Assembly (NCBI GenBank): GCA_044433645.1
Contig: JAWXTK010000014.1
Span: forward strand, 1-56,035
From: JAWXTK01 sp044433645
GTDB taxonomy: Bacteria > Bacteroidota > Bacteroidia > Bacteroidales > Rikenellaceae
Reading direction: 5' to 3'
Length of the DNA stretch: 56,035 bases
Positions 52,296 through 56,035 of this stretch are shown in pieces (the first letter of the stretch is position 1; every line of letters begins with the position of its first letter). The notes under the pieces are model-generated. The model searched no databases. It had not been told where the DNA came from and saw nothing but the letters and a program-made list of their open reading frames with translations. The translations under genes and the position numbers were made by a program.

Positions 52296-52904
52296 ATGCC
52301 TATGCTACTGAAACTTTACTCGGGTAACCCAAACGAAAAAATCATCTCTCAAATCATTGAGCATCTGAGAAATGACGGTGTGATTATTTATCCCACAGAT
52401 AGTATGTATGCCTTTGCGTGTAGCCTAAAAAGTAGCAAGGCCGTAGAGAAAATTAAGGATATAAAATTTAAACAAACTAATAACTTCTCGCTTTGCTGTG
52501 ATTCACTATCACGCGTTGCAGAATATGTGCGCATAAACAACGATGCCTTTGCGATGCTGAAAACTAACCTACCAGGTGCGTTTACTTTTATACTTAAAGC
52601 ATCGTCGAAAGTGCCTGATAAAGCGCTTAGAAAACGTAAAACTATAGGCGTGCGTATCCCTGATAATGATATAGCTAGAGCAATAGTCGAAGCGCTGGAT
52701 GCCCCACTGTTAACTACAAGTATCCCACTAGAGGAAGATGTAGAATATTCTACCGACCCAGAGTTAATCTTTGAAAAATATGGTCAAAGCGTGGCTGTGG
52801 TAGTTGACGGAGGTATAGCAGACGGTGGACTAACAACAGTGGTAGATTTCTCGGAGGATGAATGGGAAATAGTGCGCGAGGGTAAAGCTGAATTGAAATA
52901 TTAA
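52296..52904 (+). CDS. Sua5/YciO/YrdC-family protein (threonylcarbamoyl-AMP synthase-like)
   Basis: Start at ATG 52296 (or 52302), because codons upstream lie in the promoter. About 202 residues of the YrdC fold: VIIYPTDSMYAFACSL, EKIKDIKFKQTNNFSLCC, NLPGAFTFILKAS, RKTIGVRIPDN and LLTTSIPLEED. The canonical SANxSG motif of TsaC is replaced by TTSIP, as in YciO-type members, so a t6A role is not certain. It heads a run through cysE. Confidence 0.85.
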   Translation: MPMLLKLYSGNPNEKIISQIIEHLRNDGVIIYPTDSMYAFACSLKSSKAVEKIKDIKFKQTNNFSLCCDSLSRVAEYVRINNDAFAMLKTNLPGAFTFILKASSKVPDKALRKRKTIGVRIPDNDIARAIVEALDAPLLTTSIPLEEDVEYSTDPELIFEKYGQSVAVVVDGGIADGGLTTVVDFSEDEWEIVREGKAELKY

Positions 52905-52912
52905 AACGTAAG

Positions 52913-53452
52913 ATGAATAATAATAAAAAAGAATTTTGGAATAGTGCAGCTAGAGACGGGCTGTTTTTTGGTCTAGCCCTAGTGGTTTTAGTTTTTCTGG
53001 GTGTTGCTTTTCGCCTGGATTTAGATCACGGCGCAGTATCGAGTATGCTTAGCTTTCTGGTGATAGCTATGAGCGTGTCTATGTTTTCTAAAAAACGCTC
53101 TCTCTCGCGGGGGAAACTTGGATATAGCTACGGACAGAGTATGGGTTATATTTTAGCTATTGCTGCCTTTGCAGGTTTTATCTTTGGTGTGGGGCAGTTT
53201 TTTGTATGGAATTATGTTGCCCCAGAATATTATCAAGAAATTTTGGATAAAACAATAGAGATTGCTAGAGTTAGCCTAGAGGCTGATATTAATGCTGAAA
53301 TGGCTTTGGATATTTACCAGAAAATGGTGCAAAACCCTGTGGTTATAGTAATAAGTTCTATATTTACGGTGATGTGTTACTCTTGTTTTATAGGACTTTT
53401 AGTTTCTGTGTTTGTTAAAAGATTCCCTCAATTAGACGAAAATAATGAATAA
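52913..53452 (+). CDS. DUF4199 membrane protein
   Basis: 179 residues with four membrane helices (~17-35, 40-58, 80-103, 150-170) and the DUF4199 phrase GKLGYSYGQSMGYILAIA. It overlaps the next gene by 8 bp. DUF4199 genes commonly sit directly before a DPM1-like GT2 gene in Bacteroidetes, suggesting a shared envelope job that is unknown. Confidence 0.8.
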   Translation: MNNNKKEFWNSAARDGLFFGLALVVLVFLGVAFRLDLDHGAVSSMLSFLVIAMSVSMFSKKRSLSRGKLGYSYGQSMGYILAIAAFAGFIFGVGQFFVWNYVAPEYYQEILDKTIEIARVSLEADINAEMALDIYQKMVQNPVVIVISSIFTVMCYSCFIGLLVSVFVKRFPQLDENNE

Positions 53453-54401
53453 GGATCTATCAATTATAGTACCTCTTTATAATGAGGATGAGTCGCTCTC
53501 TGAGCTTAAGGCGTGGATAGATAGGGTGCTCGAAAAAGAAAATGTCGTCTATGAGGTAATTTTTATTGACGATGGTAGTAAAGATGACTCCTGGCTTAGG
53601 GTAACTGAGCTTAAGGAGGCTGACCCAGATAGAGTGCGTGCTATAAAATTTAGGCGTAATTATGGTAAATCGGCAGCTTTGTATTGTGGCTTTGATTTAG
53701 CCGAGGGCGATGTTGTGATTACCATGGATGCTGATATGCAGGACTCGCCAGATGAAGTGCCTGCACTTTATAAAATGATTAAACAAGAGGGTTACGACTT
53801 GGTCTCAGGGTGGAAGAAAAAACGCTTTGATCCAATGGGCAAAACCATACCTAGCAAAATGTTTAATCGCACAGCGAGAATAGCCTCGGGCATTAAACTT
53901 CATGATTTTAATTGTGGACTTAAAGCCTACAAAAAACAAGTTGTGAAAAGCATAGAGGTTTATGGTGAAATGCATCGTTACATACCTATACTAGCGAAAT
54001 GGGCAGGATTTAGTAAGATTACAGAAAAAGTGGTTGAGCACAGAGCTCGCCAATATGGAGTGTCGAAATTCGGCTGGGAGCGTATGATTAAGGGTTATCT
54101 TGATTTGTTTACTGTGATGTTTATGTCTAAGTTTGCTAAGAGTCCTATGTACTTTTTTGGCACGCTAGGTTCTATTATGTTTTTGATAGGTGGGGGTACT
54201 ACTATTTGGGTTATTGCCCAGAAGATTTATAACCAAGCAAATAATATAATAGGTAGGGCTATTACCGATCAACCTATATTTTTCATAGCTATCATGGCAA
54301 TTATTTTGGGAGTTCAACTGTTTTTGGCAGGATTTTTAGCAGAGTTAATAGGGCGCAACGGTTCGGATAGAAACAAATACCTTATAGATAAAGAAATTTA
54401 A
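53445..54401 (+). CDS. GT2 glycosyltransferase with two C-terminal membrane helices (GtrB/DPM1-like)
   Basis: 318 residues. The GT-A catalytic part has SIIVPLYNEDESLSELKAWI, FIDDGSKDDSW, FRRNYGKSAALYCGFDLA and the metal-binding DADMQDSPDEVPAL. Two C-terminal helices (~236-258 and ~275-300) place it in the inner membrane. GtrB-type members pass a sugar to polyprenyl phosphate. Sugar unknown. Confidence 0.9.
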   Translation: MNKDLSIIVPLYNEDESLSELKAWIDRVLEKENVVYEVIFIDDGSKDDSWLRVTELKEADPDRVRAIKFRRNYGKSAALYCGFDLAEGDVVITMDADMQDSPDEVPALYKMIKQEGYDLVSGWKKKRFDPMGKTIPSKMFNRTARIASGIKLHDFNCGLKAYKKQVVKSIEVYGEMHRYIPILAKWAGFSKITEKVVEHRARQYGVSKFGWERMIKGYLDLFTVMFMSKFAKSPMYFFGTLGSIMFLIGGGTTIWVIAQKIYNQANNIIGRAITDQPIFFIAIMAIILGVQLFLAGFLAELIGRNGSDRNKYLIDKEI

Positions 54402-54414
54402 ATAAGATAAAATT

Positions 54415-54879
54415 ATGATACAACGTATTCAAACAGTATATTTATTACTTGTTACACTTTTCACTGGGCTTATGTTTGCCTTGCCTCTGGCTGAGTTTAT
54501 GGGCGATGGGCAGACTGCTAGTTTGTGGGCTTATGGTATTTTAGATGCTGATAGTGTTAGGATTTTGCCAACGTCTCAGATGGCTGTTTTAATGACTTTG
54601 TCTACTATATTGCCTTTTATGACTGTGTTTTTGTATAAACGTAGGTGGTTGCAGATTCGTATGTGTCTAGTGCAGTTTGTGTTGCAATTAGGCATTATTG
54701 CCTTTTTGGTATATTATATTTTAAAGCTAAATTCTACATTTGCGCAATACTCGATGCACTCTATGAGTCTCGGTGTGGCTGATATTTTCCCCGTGTTAAA
54801 TCTTATTTTGATTTTCTTGGCTTATCGTGGGGTTGTTAAGGACGAGGCTTTGATTAAATCACTCAATAGAATTAGATAA
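54415..54879 (+). CDS. DUF4293 membrane protein
   Basis: 154 residues, four membrane helices, opening MIQRIQTVYLLLVTLFTGLM, the DUF4293 signature. It lies between the GT2 gene and cysE with gaps of 13 and 4 bp. Function unknown. Confidence 0.8.
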   Translation: MIQRIQTVYLLLVTLFTGLMFALPLAEFMGDGQTASLWAYGILDADSVRILPTSQMAVLMTLSTILPFMTVFLYKRRWLQIRMCLVQFVLQLGIIAFLVYYILKLNSTFAQYSMHSMSLGVADIFPVLNLILIFLAYRGVVKDEALIKSLNRIR

Positions 54880-54883
54880 AGTT

Positions 54884-55699
54884 ATGGCAAATTCACCATT
54901 AAAAAGTTTCCCTGAGCGTCTTTATAAGATTACCAAGGCCTTTTATGAGCAAGTGCCTTCAACTATGCAGGCGCATAAATTCATAGACGAATTAGTCGAC
55001 TTATTGTTTCTGGTGAGAGACGATAAAAATATGTCGCTAAATAAAATAGAGCATAAATGGGAGAAACTTCAAGTAGATTTCTTCCACATCATAGCGCCCC
55101 TATGCACAAAGTGTAATTGCAATGATATCACCGAGAGCTTTTTCTCGGAGATACCTCTGATTTTCACTTCGCTGATGCAAGATGCTGAGATGTATAATAG
55201 TTCAGACCCTGCATCTTTTTGCAAGGAGGAGATTATTTTGTGTTATCCAGGATTCTACGCTGTGATGATATATCGCCTAGCTAATGTTATGCAACGCCTT
55301 CATATTCCTATCCTGCCACGTATAATATCTGAGTATGCTCACTCCAAAACAGGAATAGATATTCACCCCGGAGCTACGATAGGCAAAAGATTTTACATAG
55401 ACCACGGCACGGGCATCGTAATTGGCGAGACGTGTGAGATAGGCAAAAACGTAAAAATTTATCAGGGTGTAACTCTTGGAGCTACTTTTGTTGAAAAAGA
55501 ACTTATGGGAGTGCGTCGTCACCCTAAAATCGAGGATGATGTTATCATTTATGCCGGTACTACTATTTTGGGTGGTGACACCATTATAGGTAAGGGTACG
55601 GTAGTGGGTGGTAATGTATGGTTAACTGAATCAGTTCCAGCTAATTCGGTGGTTTATCACAGGCCTGAAATCATCATTAAAGGCAGTAAAAAGAAGTAG
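54884..55699 (+). CDS. cysE: Serine O-acetyltransferase (EpsC-type)
   Basis: 271 residues. The N-terminal helical domain (~1-140) is followed by the left-handed beta-helix of hexapeptide repeats: GIDIHPGATIGKRFYIDHGTG, VIGETCEIGKNVKIYQGVTLGA, RRHPKIEDDVIIYAGTTILGG. Catalytic His and Asp are in the DHGTG and HPGA segments. It makes O-acetylserine for cysteine synthesis. Length matches the EpsC subgroup. Confidence 0.93.
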   Translation: MANSPLKSFPERLYKITKAFYEQVPSTMQAHKFIDELVDLLFLVRDDKNMSLNKIEHKWEKLQVDFFHIIAPLCTKCNCNDITESFFSEIPLIFTSLMQDAEMYNSSDPASFCKEEIILCYPGFYAVMIYRLANVMQRLHIPILPRIISEYAHSKTGIDIHPGATIGKRFYIDHGTGIVIGETCEIGKNVKIYQGVTLGATFVEKELMGVRRHPKIEDDVIIYAGTTILGGDTIIGKGTVVGGNVWLTESVPANSVVYHRPEIIIKGSKKK

Positions 55700-55714
55700 T
55701 TTTACAACTCAATA

Positions 55715-55749
55715 AAATTGCTCTCAGTAGTGTGAGAGCAATTTTTTTT
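55715..55749 (+). terminator. Terminator after cysE
   Basis: Stem AAATTGCTCTCA / TGAGAGCAATTT with a 6-nt loop and a T-run. Confidence 0.9.
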
Positions 55750-55779
55750 CAAAAAAAGTTAATTTTTTTCATCAAAAAA

Positions 55780-55810
55780 TTTGCAGATTAAAATTTTTGT
55801 CGTACATTTG
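55780..55810 (+). promoter_or_regulatory. Promoter of tRNA-Gly region
   Basis: TTTG (55780-55783), 19 nt, TACATTTG (55803-55810): full consensus. The ~100 nt leader before the first tRNA fragment is not coding. Confidence 0.8.
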
Positions 55811-55910
55811 TACTCACAAAACGGGAACAACCGACAAGACTGGTTTTCAAGGGCCGATTTGTAGAAAGAAACAGAGTGATTTAATCATGAAGTTTCGAGA
55901 AATAAAAAAT

Positions 55911-55946
55911 GCGAAAATAGCTCAGTTGGTAGAGCACAACCTTGCC
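55911..55946 (+). pseudogene. Truncated tRNA-Gly (GCC) 5' half
   Basis: GCGAAAATAGCTCAGTTGG onward gives a normal acceptor 5' strand and D-arm (GCTC/GAGC) and the anticodon stem 5' strand up to TTGCC. After the GCC anticodon the sequence departs: no anticodon 3' strand, T-arm or acceptor 3' strand follows. GGCAAGG at 55975-55981 mirrors CCTTGCC, so the transcript can form a hairpin. Confidence 0.8.
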
Positions 55947-56013
55947 CCAAGAAAGAATCAAAAACTTCAACCTTGGCAAGGAAGTACTTAAAGAATGAGT
56001 AGAAATAAAAAAT

Positions 56014-56035
56014 GCGAAAATAGCTCAGTTGGTAG
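56014..56035 (+). tRNA. tRNA-Gly, 5' part at window edge
   Basis: Identical to the first 22 nt of the truncated copy; probably the intact gene continuing beyond the window. Identity as Gly is by analogy with the first copy. Confidence 0.6.

Larger units (their letters stand above)
55898..56035 (+). repeat. 35-nt direct repeat containing tRNA-Gly 5' end, period 103 bp
   Basis: 55898-55932 and 56001-56035 are identical (AGAAATAAAAAATGCGAAAA onward to GGTAG), starting 13 nt ahead of the tRNA 5' end. The second copy runs off the window, so the true repeat length is unknown. Confidence 0.9.

Noticed and set aside
55911..56035. Intron-containing tRNA-Gly
   Set aside because: No T-arm or acceptor 3' strand follows the insertion; instead the 5' end of a new copy begins.

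Overview
The window reads as a chromosomal segment of a low-GC Bacteroidota, most likely order Bacteroidales. The evidence is a type V (fimbrillin) pilus locus with DUF3575/OmpA-type partner genes, family-restricted proteins (DUF4199, DUF4293, DUF4625), tRNA genes without encoded CCA, and repeated promoters of the Bacteroidetes sigma type (TTTG, 18-20 nt spacer, TAnnTTTG) in front of at least ten transcription units.

Layout: 1-11144 is one long plus-strand fimbrial operon: a truncated fimbrillin, a lipoprotein with five 90-bp tandem repeats, two paralogous large fimbrillin-like lipoproteins, then outer-membrane partners (DUF3575, a CarboxypepD_reg/OmpA-like protein, a second DUF3575 protein). 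11157-14222 is a small operon that looks like outer-membrane metal uptake (membrane protein with a CxxC, TonB receptor, His-rich DUF4625 lipoprotein). 14439-20166 holds a divergent pair, a di-haem HzsA-like/SUMF1 fusion and a Tat-exported DUF1501 protein, followed by a secreted Gly-rich protein. 20196-24715 carries a 122-bp palindromic element, catalase, a decayed metY-type remnant, a BaiN-type flavoprotein and a MATE exporter. 24826-30985 (minus) is gltB-gltD plus a tiny helix-turn-helix-like gene. 31164-39940 is housekeeping: periplasmic carbonic anhydrase, SRP RNA, mltG, a ROK kinase, polyprenyl synthase, U32 protein, acyl-CoA ligase, queG and rsmE.

39945-47103 is the most unusual part: a six-gene operon built like a group 4 energy-converting [NiFe] hydrogenase (two antiporter-like subunits, NuoH-, HyfE-, NuoCD- and NuoB-like), in which the NiFe cysteines are replaced (SGDS in place of CGIC) and most cluster ligands of the small subunit are gone, while residues of the ion-translocating membrane subunits remain. 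It matches the idea of hydrogenase-related (Ehr-like) complexes with unknown electron chemistry, here apparently more degenerate. Two half-size chromate-transporter genes follow directly.

48226-55749 has initiator tRNA-Met, a secreted nucleoside-hydrolase-like protein, a lipocalin, an NCS2 purine permease, a HigBA toxin-antitoxin pair and a run of Sua5/YciO, DUF4199, GT2, DUF4293 and cysE genes. The right edge has a strong promoter, a tRNA-Gly 5' half that stops in the anticodon loop, and the start of a second copy 103 bp later. Several intergenic gaps share dispersed palindromic repeats (AGTTTCTAG type and GGGTCTTGAGGGTC type).
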